Positions 1-7,231 of a DNA stretch of 9,639 nt are shown one piece after another. The stretch is from the NCBI RefSeq assembly GCF_027158485.1, contig NZ_JAMKYJ010000022.1; one strand, given 5' to 3'. The notes below the pieces were generated by a model. The model made no database searches, had not been told where the DNA came from, and was given only the letters and a program-made list of their open reading frames with translations. A program made the position numbers and the translations under genes. How positions within the stretch are numbered: position 1 is the first letter of the stretch; every line of letters begins with the position of its first letter. This DNA comes from Oxalobacter formigenes (GTDB lineage Bacteria; Pseudomonadota; Gammaproteobacteria; Burkholderiales; Burkholderiaceae_D).

Positions 1-14
1 GATATTTTATTATC

Positions 15-43
15 TTATCAAACAAAAAAATCATCTATATAAT
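15..43 (+). promoter_or_regulatory. Predicted sigma-70 promoter of the gcl-hyi-glxR operon
   Basis: A perfect -10 hexamer TATAAT lies at 38-43. TTATCA at 15-20 matches four of six bases of the -35 consensus, and the spacer is 17 bases. Transcription would start near base 50, giving a leader of about 45 bases before gcl. The surrounding sequence is very AT-rich. No Fnr-like palindrome of the kind seen further right is present here, but the window starts only 14 bases upstream, so an upstream operator could be cut off. Predicted by eye only. Confidence 0.5.
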
Positions 44-94
44 GCGAATTAATTGCATTTAATAAATTTGAATTGTTGAACCTGGAGGTGCTTC

Positions 95-1843
95 ATGGCA
101 AAAATGACCGCAGCCGAAGCGGCTGTCTGTGTATTGGAAAAAGAAGGCGTAACCCAGCTGTTCGGTATTCCCGGCGCTGGTATCAATCCGTTTTATGCGG
201 CGATGAAAAAACGTGGCACCATGAAACATATCCTGGCTCGTCATGGTGAAGGTATCGCTCACATGGCGGAAGGTTATACCCGTGCCAAACAGGGTAATAT
301 CGGTGTCGGTGTGTGTACGTCCGGCCCCGCTGCGACCGATATGATTACCGGTCTGTATTCTGCACAGGCTGACTCTACCCCGATTCTGGCCATTACCGGT
401 CAGGCTCCTCGCGCCAAGCTTTTCAAGGAAGATTTCCAGGCCGTAGACATTGAAAAAATCGCCGCTCCAGTCACCAAAATGGCTGTTACCGTCCGTGAAC
501 CTGCTCTGGTTCCGTGGACTTTGCAAAAGGCTTTCTATCTGATGCGTTCCGGTCGTCAGGGTCCTGTATTGATCGATCTTCCTCTGGATGTCCAGATGGG
601 TGAAATCGAATTCGATCCCGATACCTACACTCCGCTGGAAGTCCATCCACCAAAAGCAACCCGCGCCCAGATCGAAAAAGCGCTGACCATGTTGAACGAC
701 GCTGAAAAACCGCTGCTGATCGCTGGTGGTGGTGTCATTCTGGCTGACGCTTCCCCATTGCTGGTTGAACTGGCCGAGCTTCTCGGAACGCCGGTTGTTC
801 CAACCCTGATGGGGTGGGGTTCCATTCCTGACGATCACGATCTGATGGCCGGTATGGTCGGTCTCCAGACCCACCATCGTTATGGCAATGCCAATTTCCT
901 GGCATCGGATTTCGTCATGGGTATCGGTAACCGCTGGGCAAACCGTCATACCGGCGGCATGGATACCTATACCAAGGGCCGCAAGTTTGTTCACATCGAT
1001 ATCGAACCGACCCAGCTGGGCAAGGTTTTCTGTCCTGATTATGCCGTTGTTTCCGATGCAAAAGCCGCTCTGGAACTGCTCGTTGAAGTTGCGAAGGAAT
1101 GGAAAGCTGCCGGCAAGCTGAAAGATCGGTCCGCATGGGGTGCTGAATGTCTGAAGCGCAAACGTACCATGTTGCGTCGTACCGATTATGATGACGTTCC
1201 GATGAAACCACAGCGCGTTTATCAGGAAATGAACAATTTCTTCGGTAAGGACGTTCACTACGTTACCGCTATCGGTCTGTCCCAGATCGGCGCTGCACAG
1301 CACCTGAAAGTCCAGCAGCCACGCGGCTGGATCAACTGCGGTCAGGCAGGTCCTCTTGGCTGGACAATTCCGGCTGCGCTGGGTGTTCGTGCCGCTTTGC
1401 CGGATGCAGACATCGTGGCCTTGTCCGGTGACTTTGACTTCCAGTTCATGATTGAAGAGCTGGCCGTGGGCGCTCACTTCAACCTGCCTTACATCCATGT
1501 TCTGGTTAACAACTCTTACCTTGGCCTGATTCGTCAGGGACAGCTGGGATTCAATAATCTGGATTACTGTGTCCAGCTTTCTTTCGACAATATCAATTCG
1601 CCAGAAGTGGATGGCTACGGTATTGACTTCGTCAAGGTTGCTGAAGGCCTGGGCTGCAAGGCAATCCGTGTTCACAAGCCGGACGAACTGATTCCCGCAT
1701 TCAAGAAAGCTCGCGAATTGATGAAAGAATTCAAGGTTCCTGTGGTTGTGGAAGCAATTCTTGAAAGAGTAACCAATATCCCGATGGGCGGTAATCTCGA
1801 CCAGATCAATGAATTTGGCGGTGCCCTGGACGTTAACGAATAA
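95..1843 (+). CDS. gcl: Glyoxylate carboligase (tartronate-semialdehyde synthase)
   Basis: This thiamine-diphosphate and FAD-dependent cytosolic enzyme joins two glyoxylates to tartronate semialdehyde and CO2, the first committed step of glyoxylate assimilation. The protein has 582 residues (E. coli Gcl has about 593) and aligns with recalled E. coli Gcl over nearly its whole length, including the shared start MAKM. The N-terminal thiamine domain spans about 1-165, the central FAD-type domain about 190-345 and the C-terminal domain about 370-550. The cofactor motif runs from GDFD at 445-448 to Asn-Asn at 472-473; GQAGPLGWTIPAALG is at 416-430. A GGAGGTG ribosome binding site at 84-90 fixes the start. 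Gcl enzymes lack the usual catalytic glutamate of thiamine enzymes and carry valine there in E. coli (Val51); this protein has Gly51, codon GGT. hyi follows after 17 bases. The identity is very secure. Confidence 0.97.
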   Translation: MAKMTAAEAAVCVLEKEGVTQLFGIPGAGINPFYAAMKKRGTMKHILARHGEGIAHMAEGYTRAKQGNIGVGVCTSGPAATDMITGLYSAQADSTPILAITGQAPRAKLFKEDFQAVDIEKIAAPVTKMAVTVREPALVPWTLQKAFYLMRSGRQGPVLIDLPLDVQMGEIEFDPDTYTPLEVHPPKATRAQIEKALTMLNDAEKPLLIAGGGVILADASPLLVELAELLGTPVVPTLMGWGSIPDDHDLMAGMVGLQTHHRYGNANFLASDFVMGIGNRWANRHTGGMDTYTKGRKFVHIDIEPTQLGKVFCPDYAVVSDAKAALELLVEVAKEWKAAGKLKDRSAWGAECLKRKRTMLRRTDYDDVPMKPQRVYQEMNNFFGKDVHYVTAIGLSQIGAAQHLKVQQPRGWINCGQAGPLGWTIPAALGVRAALPDADIVALSGDFDFQFMIEELAVGAHFNLPYIHVLVNNSYLGLIRQGQLGFNNLDYCVQLSFDNINSPEVDGYGIDFVKVAEGLGCKAIRVHKPDELIPAFKKARELMKEFKVPVVVEAILERVTNIPMGGNLDQINEFGGALDVNE

Positions 1844-1860
1844 TAAAAAGGAGAATGACA

Positions 1861-2643
1861 ATGCCAAAGATGGCTGCCAATTTGTCCATGTTGTTTAATG
1901 AAGTTCCTTTCATGGACCGTTTTGACGCTGCTGCCAAAGCAGGTTTCAAAGGTGTGGAATTCCTGTTCCCGTATGCATTCAATCTGGATGAAATCGCGGA
2001 AAAACTGCAAAAGAATAATCTGGAACTGGTTCTCCACAATTTGCCTGCCGGTAACTGGGAAGCGGGTGAACGCGGTATCGCCTGTCATCCTGATCGTGTA
2101 GGCGAATTCCAGGACGGCGTTGGCAAGGCAATCAATGCTGCCAAGAAACTGGGCGTCAAACAGGTCAACTGTCTGTCCGGCCCGGTTCTGCCAGACGTTT
2201 CCGAAGACAAATTGCGCGCCACCTTTGTCGATAACCTGAAATTCGCCGCCGGCAAGCTGAAAGCCGAAGGCATTCGTCTGGTTACCGAACCGGTCAATAC
2301 CTTCGACATGAAAAATGCGTTCTTAAACCGTACGCAACAGGCTGTCGATATCATTCGCGATGTCGGGTCGGACAACCTGTTCATCCAGTACGATATCTAT
2401 CATATGCAGCGTATGGAAGGTGAACTGGCCAATACCATCAAGGCCAACCTGCCGTTGATCAAGCACATGCAGCTGGCTGACAATCCTGTCCGCAATGAAC
2501 CGGGCACTGGTGAAATCAACTATCACTTCCTGTTCAAGTTCATCGACGATATCGGTTACGATGGCTGGATCGGTTGCGAATACAAGCCAAAGACAACCAC
2601 TGTTGAAGGTCTGGGCTGGCTGAAAGAATACGGCGTTAAGTAA
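1861..2643 (+). CDS. hyi: Hydroxypyruvate isomerase
   Basis: The enzyme interconverts hydroxypyruvate and tartronate semialdehyde and belongs to the xylose-isomerase-like TIM-barrel family. The protein has 260 residues, close to E. coli Hyi at 258, and shares blocks such as ANLSMLF near the N-terminus, LHNLPAG (58-64), GERGIAC (69-75), QYDIYHMQRMEGEL (176-189) and EPGTGEINY (213-221). Metal and catalytic candidates by family position are Glu143, Asp178, Gln204 and Glu240. An in-frame ATG at 1855 lies one base after the AAGGAG at 1848-1853, which is too close; the ATG at 1861 has normal spacing and gives MPKMAANLSMLF. The gene sits between gcl and glxR, the same order as in enterobacteria. Its role here would be to equilibrate the three-carbon pool ahead of the reductase. 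Confidence 0.95.
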   Translation: MPKMAANLSMLFNEVPFMDRFDAAAKAGFKGVEFLFPYAFNLDEIAEKLQKNNLELVLHNLPAGNWEAGERGIACHPDRVGEFQDGVGKAINAAKKLGVKQVNCLSGPVLPDVSEDKLRATFVDNLKFAAGKLKAEGIRLVTEPVNTFDMKNAFLNRTQQAVDIIRDVGSDNLFIQYDIYHMQRMEGELANTIKANLPLIKHMQLADNPVRNEPGTGEINYHFLFKFIDDIGYDGWIGCEYKPKTTTVEGLGWLKEYGVK

Positions 2644-2679
2644 TTGACAATAACGATAACGAAATAATTGGAGAAAAAT

Positions 2680-3567
2680 ATGGCAAATCTGGGTTTTATC
2701 GGTCTGGGTATCATGGGCGTGCCAATGGCAGTCAATCTGCAAAATGGCGGAAACAAACTGTTCGTTAACGATAAAAAAGCTCCTCCTGCAGCTTTGACGG
2801 ACGGTGGTGCAAAAGCATGTGCAACCGGCGCCGAAGTGGCTAAAAATGCCGACATCATCTTCATCATGGTTCCTGATACACCGGATGTGGAAGCTGTCCT
2901 GTTCGGTGAAAATGGTGTTGCACAGGGTCTGTCCGCTGGCAAGATCGTTGTCGACATGAGTTCGATTTCCCCAATCGCTACCAAGGAATTTGCCAAGAAG
3001 ATCAATGATCTCGGCTGCGAATATCTGGATGCGCCTGTATCCGGTGGTGAAGTCGGTGCCAAGGCCGGTTCCCTGACCATCATGGTCGGCGGCAAGGAAG
3101 AAACCTTCAATAAGGTCAAACCCCTGTTTGAACTGATGGGCAAGAACATCACTCTGGTAGGCGGTAACGGCGACGGCCAGACCACCAAGGTAGCCAACCA
3201 GATTATCGTTGCCCTGAACATTCAGGCTGTTGCTGAAGCCCTGTTGTTCGCTTCCAAGGCCGGCGCCGATCCTGCCAAGGTTCGTCAGGCCCTGATGGGC
3301 GGTTTCGCTTCTTCCCGTATTCTGGAAGTTCATGGCGAACGCATGATCAATCGTACTTTCAACCCTGGTTTCAGAATCAATCTGCATCAGAAAGATCTGA
3401 ACCTGGCTTTGCAAGGTGCGAAAGCTTTGGGCATTTCCCTGCCTAACACTGCAACTGCACAGGAATTGATGAATGCCTGCGCTGCCAACGGTCTTTCCGG
3501 AATGGACCATTCCGCATTGTGCCGTGCAGTAGAAATCATGTCAGCACACGAAATTGCCAAAGCATAA
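2680..3567 (+). CDS. glxR: 2-hydroxy-3-oxopropionate (tartronate semialdehyde) reductase
   Basis: The enzyme reduces tartronate semialdehyde to D-glycerate and belongs to the 3-hydroxyisobutyrate dehydrogenase family. The protein has 295 residues. A Rossmann motif GLGIMG lies at 8-13, the substrate-binding SGG at 121-123, and the catalytic lysine is Lys170 in KVANQIIVALN. The segment GGFASSRILEVHGERM is essentially that of recalled E. coli GlxR. The second beta strand ends in VNDKK (29-33), and an acidic residue there often goes with NADH preference, although this is only suggestive. The start at 2680 follows GGAG at 2670-2673 with normal spacing; a TTG at 2668 would overlap that site and is not used. 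The gene closes the gcl-hyi-glxR block and is followed by two hairpins. Confidence 0.95.
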   Translation: MANLGFIGLGIMGVPMAVNLQNGGNKLFVNDKKAPPAALTDGGAKACATGAEVAKNADIIFIMVPDTPDVEAVLFGENGVAQGLSAGKIVVDMSSISPIATKEFAKKINDLGCEYLDAPVSGGEVGAKAGSLTIMVGGKEETFNKVKPLFELMGKNITLVGGNGDGQTTKVANQIIVALNIQAVAEALLFASKAGADPAKVRQALMGGFASSRILEVHGERMINRTFNPGFRINLHQKDLNLALQGAKALGISLPNTATAQELMNACAANGLSGMDHSALCRAVEIMSAHEIAKA

Positions 3568-3587
3568 ATCTGACATTTCTGTATTAA

Positions 3588-3612
3588 CCGGTGAAAGCGT
3601 TGCTTTCACCGG
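3588..3612 (+). terminator. Perfect hairpin after glxR without a T-run
   Basis: An 11-base perfect inverted repeat (CCGGTGAAAGC at 3588-3598, GCTTTCACCGG at 3602-3612) with a three-base loop starts 20 bases after the glxR stop. What follows is GCTAATTC and not a T-run, so it is not a classical Rho-independent terminator. It could protect the 3' end of the upstream message or mark a processing point between the two gene blocks. Confidence 0.6.
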
Positions 3613-3624
3613 GCTAATTCAACT

Positions 3625-3697
3625 AAGGCCATCAAATCGAATGCGGAATGGAGTCGCTTGAAGCGAGTTTTTGCGTTTATCGTTTGATGGTTTTTTT
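3625..3697 (+). terminator. Long imperfect hairpin with T-run, possible attenuator before the glycerate kinase gene
   Basis: The outer arms CCATCAAA (3629-3636) and TTTGATGG (3683-3690) pair perfectly and extend outward through G-U and A-U pairs. Inside, 3640-3648 can pair with 3669-3677 including wobbles, and the tip is TCGC (3654-3657) with GCGA (3663-3666). Seven T residues follow at 3691-3697. This has the form of an intrinsic terminator, but it ends only 17 bases before the next start codon and I see no convincing promoter in between. Either it terminates most glxR transcripts and some reading continues, or it is a regulated attenuator. Confidence 0.65.
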
Positions 3698-3714
3698 ATT
3701 CAGGGTTGATTGTG

Positions 3715-4986
3715 ATGATGCCTATCGATAATCCCAAACAGTTTTTGCTGGATCTGTATTCCAGCGCTATCTCGGCAGTGAGTGCCGAAAAGTGCCTGCC
3801 GCAATATTTGCCAAAACCGGTGCCAGGTGGCAGAACAATTGTTATTGGCGCAGGCAAGGGCGCTGCTGCAATGGCCAAGGCTGTGGAAGATCACTGGGAT
3901 GGCGAGCTGTCCGGATTGGTGGTCACACGCTATGAACATGGCCTCCCATGCAAGCATATTGAAGTGGTCGAGGCATCTCATCCTGTGCCGGATGCAGCCG
4001 GTCGGGACGCAGCCAAACGTATGCTGGAAATGGTTAAGGGGCTGACTGAAAAAGATCTGGTTATCTGTCTTGTTTCCGGTGGTGGTTCAGCTCTTCTGGC
4101 GTTGCCTGCCAAAAATATTACACTGGAAGAGAAACAGCAAATCAATCGTAAATTGCTTAGAAGCGGTGCCAGCATTTCGGAAATGAATTGCGTAAGAAAG
4201 CATCTTTCCGACATTAAAGGCGGCCGTCTGGCATTGGCTTGTGCACCGGCGAAGGTCGTTACTTTGCTGATTTCCGATATTCCCGGGGACGATCCCGGCA
4301 TTATCGCCAGCGGCCCGACATTGCCGGACCCGACGACTTGCGAAGATGCATTGGCAATTCTGAAGAAATACCAGATCGATGTCCCGGCTAACGTGGTCAA
4401 GCATCTGGAATCGGGTGAAGGGGAAACGCCGAAGCCAGGTGATCCCCGTTTTGCACGTAATGAAAACCACATTATTGCAACGGCTCAGGAAGCGTTGGAA
4501 GCCGCTGCCGAAATGGCTCGTGCACAAGGTATTACCCCATATATTCTGTCCGACCGGATCGAAGGTGAATCAAGGGATATCGCCCTGATGCATGCCGCTA
4601 TGGCAAAACAGGTTATCGACCGCAACCAGCCGTTTGAAAAACCGTGTGTGATCATTTCCGGCGGCGAAACCACCGTGACAGTAAAAGGCAATGGTCGTGG
4701 TGGTCGCAACGCGGAATTCCTGTTGAGTCTGGCGATTGCGCTGGACAAGGAGCCTGGTGTGTACGCGATTGCCTGTGACACAGACGGTATCGATGGTTCG
4801 GAAGACAATGCCGGAGCGGTATATGCTCCGGATTCAGTCGCACGTGCGGAAGAAAAAGGAATACGCCCACGCAAATTGCTGGAGAATAACGATGGTTACG
4901 GTTTCTTCGATGCTTTGGATGACCTGATTGTAACCGGGCCGTCGAGAACCAACGTCAATGATTTTCGTGCGATTTTGATCATTTAA
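3715..4986 (+). CDS. ttuD: Class II glycerate 2-kinase (MOFRL/DUF4147 family, TtuD-like)
   Basis: The predicted reaction is ATP-dependent phosphorylation of glycerate to 2-phosphoglycerate. Homologs are often mislabelled hydroxypyruvate reductase because of the name TtuD. The protein has 423 residues, typical of the family. The N-terminal domain carries VIGAGKGAAAMA (43-54, with the family lysine at 48), EASHPVPD (86-93), SGGGSALL (121-128) and SDIPGDDPGIIASGPT (187-202). The C-terminal MOFRL domain carries ISGGETTVTV (314-323), GRGGRNAEF (327-335) and TGPSRTNVND (407-416). From memory, most homologs read GRNQE and TGPT-x-TNVND, so Ala and Ser are slight deviations. Starts at 3706 (TTG), 3712 (GTG), 3715 and 3718 (ATG) are possible; I chose 3715 from the AGGG at 3702-3705. 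It takes glycerate from GlxR, and its product feeds enolase and then the pyruvate kinase 28 bases downstream. Confidence 0.9.
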   Translation: MMPIDNPKQFLLDLYSSAISAVSAEKCLPQYLPKPVPGGRTIVIGAGKGAAAMAKAVEDHWDGELSGLVVTRYEHGLPCKHIEVVEASHPVPDAAGRDAAKRMLEMVKGLTEKDLVICLVSGGGSALLALPAKNITLEEKQQINRKLLRSGASISEMNCVRKHLSDIKGGRLALACAPAKVVTLLISDIPGDDPGIIASGPTLPDPTTCEDALAILKKYQIDVPANVVKHLESGEGETPKPGDPRFARNENHIIATAQEALEAAAEMARAQGITPYILSDRIEGESRDIALMHAAMAKQVIDRNQPFEKPCVIISGGETTVTVKGNGRGGRNAEFLLSLAIALDKEPGVYAIACDTDGIDGSEDNAGAVYAPDSVARAEEKGIRPRKLLENNDGYGFFDALDDLIVTGPSRTNVNDFRAILII

Positions 4987-5014
4987 GATTCAAGGAATTC
5001 GAAAGAGTTTAATT

Positions 5015-6436
5015 ATGCGTCGTCAACGTAAAGCAAAAGTGGTAGCGACACTGGGACCCGCCAGTTCTACCAAGGAAATGATATTGTCCCTGTTTGAAGC
5101 AGGCGTGGATATGTTCCGCTTTAACTTCAGTCATGGCACTCAGGACGATCACCGTGCGCGTCATGAAGCCGTTCGTGAAGTCGAACGGCTTGTCGGCAGG
5201 CCTATTGCCATTCTGGCAGACCTTCAGGGGCCAAAATTGCGTATCGGCAAATTTGCAGAAGGCAAGGTCAATCTGAAAACCGGCGATGAATTCATTTTCG
5301 ACCGCAATACGGCTGATGGCGATGAAAAACGCGTGAACCTGCCTCACCCGGAACTGTTTGGGGTAATGTCTGCTGGCCATTCCATTTCGATGGATGACGG
5401 CAAGATCAGAATGAAAGTGATTGACAGCAATCCCGACCAGATTCGCGCATCCATTATTACGGGTGGCCCATTGTCCGACAGGAAAGGGGTCAATGTCCCG
5501 GATGTTGTCCTGCCGATTCCCATTTTGACTGAAAAAGATCGTCGCGATCTTGAATTCGCTCTGTCTCTTGGTGTTGACTGGGTTGCCCTGTCTTTTGTAC
5601 AGCGTCCTGAAGATCTGGTCGAAGCACGCAATCTGATTGCCGGTCGTGCCGGATTGATGACCAAGCTGGAAAAACCGGCGGCACTGGACCATCTCGATGA
5701 AATCGTCATGGCATCCGATTCAGTCATGGTTGCCCGTGGAGACCTTGGTGTTGAATTGCCGCCGGAAAAAGTGCCCGGTGCACAGAAGAGGATATTGCGT
5801 GCCTGCCGCCATTATGGAAAGCCGAGCATTGTCGCTACCCAGATGCTCGAATCGATGATTTACGCGCCAACACCGACCCGCGCCGAGGCTTCTGACGTGG
5901 CCAGTGCTGTTTACGATGGTGCAGATGCCGTGATGCTTTCGGCGGAATCGGCCAGTGGCGCTTACCCGGTGCAGGCAGTTTCCATCATGGACAGAATCAT
6001 CGGTGAAGTTGAAAACGATCCGATTTATCCGATGATGATCAATGCCCAGCACGAAGAATCTTTGCCATCGAAGAGCGACGCTATTTGTTCGGCTCTGAGA
6101 TCGGTTTCCCAGATGATCGGGGCTGTCGTCAATGTCACTTATACCGATTCCGGTAATACAAGCTTGCGAGCAGCCCGGGAGCGGCCTATGGCACCGATTC
6201 TCAGCATAACGCCCCATTTGTCTACGGCTCGTCGGCTGGCGCTTGTCTGGGGTGTTCATTCAACGGTCATCGATCATGATGTCAAGGATGTGGATGAAAT
6301 GGTCGATGCAGCCTGCCGAACGGCCTTTACCGAGGGATTTGCCCGGCCGGGCGACCAGCTGGCCATTGCAGCGGGCATGCCGTTTGGACAACCGGGTACG
6401 ACCAATTTGTTGCGTATAGCCGAAATTGAGAAATAA
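5015..6436 (+). CDS. pyk: Pyruvate kinase (TtuE/PykM-like)
   Basis: The enzyme converts phosphoenolpyruvate and ADP to pyruvate and ATP in the cytosol. The protein has 473 residues, the usual bacterial length. Visible motifs are TLGPAS (12-17), RFNFSH (35-40, including Arg35, Asn37 and Ser39 of the active and cation sites), ADLQGPKLR (68-76), the signature TKLEKP with catalytic Lys217 and metal ligand Glu219, ARGDLGVE with metal ligand Asp243, and VATQMLESM (273-281). The sequence SAESASGAYPVQAV resembles the subtype found with tartrate and glyoxylate genes more than E. coli PykF. It is 28 bases downstream of the glycerate kinase gene with no promoter in between, so the two are probably co-transcribed. 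A ribosome binding site AAGGAA lies at 4993-4998, with a second purine stretch GAAAGAG at 5001-5007. A strong terminator follows. Confidence 0.95.
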   Translation: MRRQRKAKVVATLGPASSTKEMILSLFEAGVDMFRFNFSHGTQDDHRARHEAVREVERLVGRPIAILADLQGPKLRIGKFAEGKVNLKTGDEFIFDRNTADGDEKRVNLPHPELFGVMSAGHSISMDDGKIRMKVIDSNPDQIRASIITGGPLSDRKGVNVPDVVLPIPILTEKDRRDLEFALSLGVDWVALSFVQRPEDLVEARNLIAGRAGLMTKLEKPAALDHLDEIVMASDSVMVARGDLGVELPPEKVPGAQKRILRACRHYGKPSIVATQMLESMIYAPTPTRAEASDVASAVYDGADAVMLSAESASGAYPVQAVSIMDRIIGEVENDPIYPMMINAQHEESLPSKSDAICSALRSVSQMIGAVVNVTYTDSGNTSLRAARERPMAPILSITPHLSTARRLALVWGVHSTVIDHDVKDVDEMVDAACRTAFTEGFARPGDQLAIAAGMPFGQPGTTNLLRIAEIEK

Positions 6437-6449
6437 ATTTTCATTTTGA

Positions 6450-6480
6450 AAAAACAGGGCCGTACAGGCCCTGTTTTTTT
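6450..6480 (+). terminator. Rho-independent terminator after pyruvate kinase
   Basis: ACAGGGCC at 6454-6461 and GGCCCTGT at 6467-6474 form a perfect eight-base stem with a five-base loop, followed by TTTTTT at 6475-6480. The upstream A-run at 6449-6454 would also let it act on the opposite strand. It ends the glycerate kinase and pyruvate kinase transcript. Confidence 0.92.
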
Positions 6481-6548
6481 ATGAAGCAGCAAGCTTGTAA
6501 TGATGAAAACAAGGCCATCTTTTACTACGTCAGCAGAAAGGAGTTGTC

Positions 6549-6953
6549 ATGAAACCGTTTGAAGTAACGCTTGAAAAAGGCCTTTCGGCAAAAATGGAAT
6601 TTACTGTTGGTGAAAAAGATACTGCAAAGTATTATGGCAGTGGCAAAAGCGAAATTCTGGCGACGCCTGCACTGGTGCGATACATGGAAGCCACGGCACA
6701 GAAAATCGTTGATACCGGTATTCCTCACGACTGGCAGTCGATCGGTACTTTTTTCAGTGTGGAGCATAATTCTGCTACACCGGCAGGCCTTGATGTCGAA
6801 ATCCATGCCATTCTTGTCAGTATTGACGACAAGGATTTAACGTTTGAAATCAGTGCATTCGACAATTCCGGCCGGATTGCCACAGGAATTCACAAACGCA
6901 TTGTGACAAAAACTGCCACACTCGAAAGACTTCTCAAAAAGAAAAGCAGATGA
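6549..6953 (+). CDS. FlK-like hot-dog-fold acyl-CoA thioesterase
   Basis: A 134-residue protein that resembles the fluoroacetyl-CoA thioesterase FlK of Streptomyces cattleya over its length. The FlK catalytic residues Thr42, Glu50 and His76 (known for that family) align with Thr39 (in LATPALV), Glu47 (in RYMEAT) and His73 (in SVEHNSATPAGL). Gly66 in SIGTFF and Arg117 in GIHKRIV match FlK Gly69 and Arg120 by my hand alignment. The hot-dog helix and strands cover about 37-118, and the basic tail KKKSR ends the protein. An AAAGGAG site at 6537-6543 supports the start. It is a stand-alone gene after the pyruvate kinase terminator. The substrate is unknown; in an oxalate degrader a small alpha-substituted or C1/C2 acyl-CoA such as oxalyl-, glycolyl- or formyl-CoA is plausible, but this is inference. 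Confidence 0.82.
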   Translation: MKPFEVTLEKGLSAKMEFTVGEKDTAKYYGSGKSEILATPALVRYMEATAQKIVDTGIPHDWQSIGTFFSVEHNSATPAGLDVEIHAILVSIDDKDLTFEISAFDNSGRIATGIHKRIVTKTATLERLLKKKSR

Positions 6954-7047
6954 TTCTTCAAATGTTTTCAGGGCATTACAACTGATAATTCCAGTCAAAT
7001 CTCTTCATTTTTTCCTGTGTCGTAAAGTGGATATAAAAAATCTAATC

Positions 7048-7061
7048 TTGACCGAGGTCAT
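7048..7061 (+). promoter_or_regulatory. Fnr-like palindrome upstream of the OxlT-like gene
   Basis: TTGAC-CGAG-GTCAT matches the TTGAC-N4-GTCAA palindrome found twice near the regulator gene, with one mismatch in the last base. A further GGTCA lies at 7062-7066. The centre is at 7054.5. A -10-like CACAAT (four of six bases) at 7084-7089 would put the start of transcription near 7096, so the palindrome would be centred close to -41.5, the position of class II Crp/Fnr activator sites. No good -35 hexamer pairs with this -10, as expected for an activator-dependent promoter. TTGACC could alternatively be read as a -35 element. Confidence 0.5.
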
Positions 7062-7083
7062 GGTCAGCAGAAAATTGTTCTCG

Positions 7084-7096
7084 CACAATAACAGAG
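7084..7096 (+). promoter_or_regulatory. Candidate activator-dependent -10 region for the OxlT-like gene
   Basis: CACAAT at 7084-7089 is a weak -10 match chosen because it stands about 30 bases downstream of the centre of the Fnr-like palindrome. It would give a leader of about 136 bases. An alternative -10, CATAAT at 7123-7128, is a better hexamer match but has no -35 and does not fit the palindrome. Within the leader a small hairpin is possible between GCGGA at 7171-7175 and TCCGC at 7186-7190. Confidence 0.3.
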
Positions 7097-7231
7097 CAAT
7101 CAGGCAAATAGGTTATGAATCTCATAATTTCTTTGCTGCTAAATTGGTAAGAGTGCATAGTCCAAAATAAGCGGAGGCAATAACATCCGCAGTGACCATG
7201 TTTGTAGTAATCATTAAAGGAGAGTAGATAT

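Noticed and set aside
1623..1635. TTGAC-TTC-GTCAA inside gcl
   Set aside because: The spacer is three bases and not four, and it lies within coding sequence, so it is probably chance.
59..1867. A 602-codon open frame on the minus strand opposite gcl
   Set aside because: It lies entirely antisense to a securely identified enzyme, has no ribosome binding site or recognisable domain, and its composition reads like a mirror of the codon bias of gcl.
2644..2662. TTGACA plus a tandem TAACGA repeat between hyi and glxR as an internal promoter or operator
   Set aside because: No -10 hexamer is found at 16-18 bases, and the two-copy six-base repeat is too short to be meaningful.
2323..3510. A 395-codon minus-strand open frame opposite hyi and glxR
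   Set aside because: It spans two real genes on the other strand and has no motif or start signal; it is explained by codon bias.
7198..7227. A nine-codon frame (MFVVIIKGE) just upstream of the transporter, ending inside its ribosome binding site region
   Set aside because: The nearest GGAGG is about 21 bases upstream, too far, and the peptide has no feature of a known leader peptide. Translational coupling is conceivable but unsupported.
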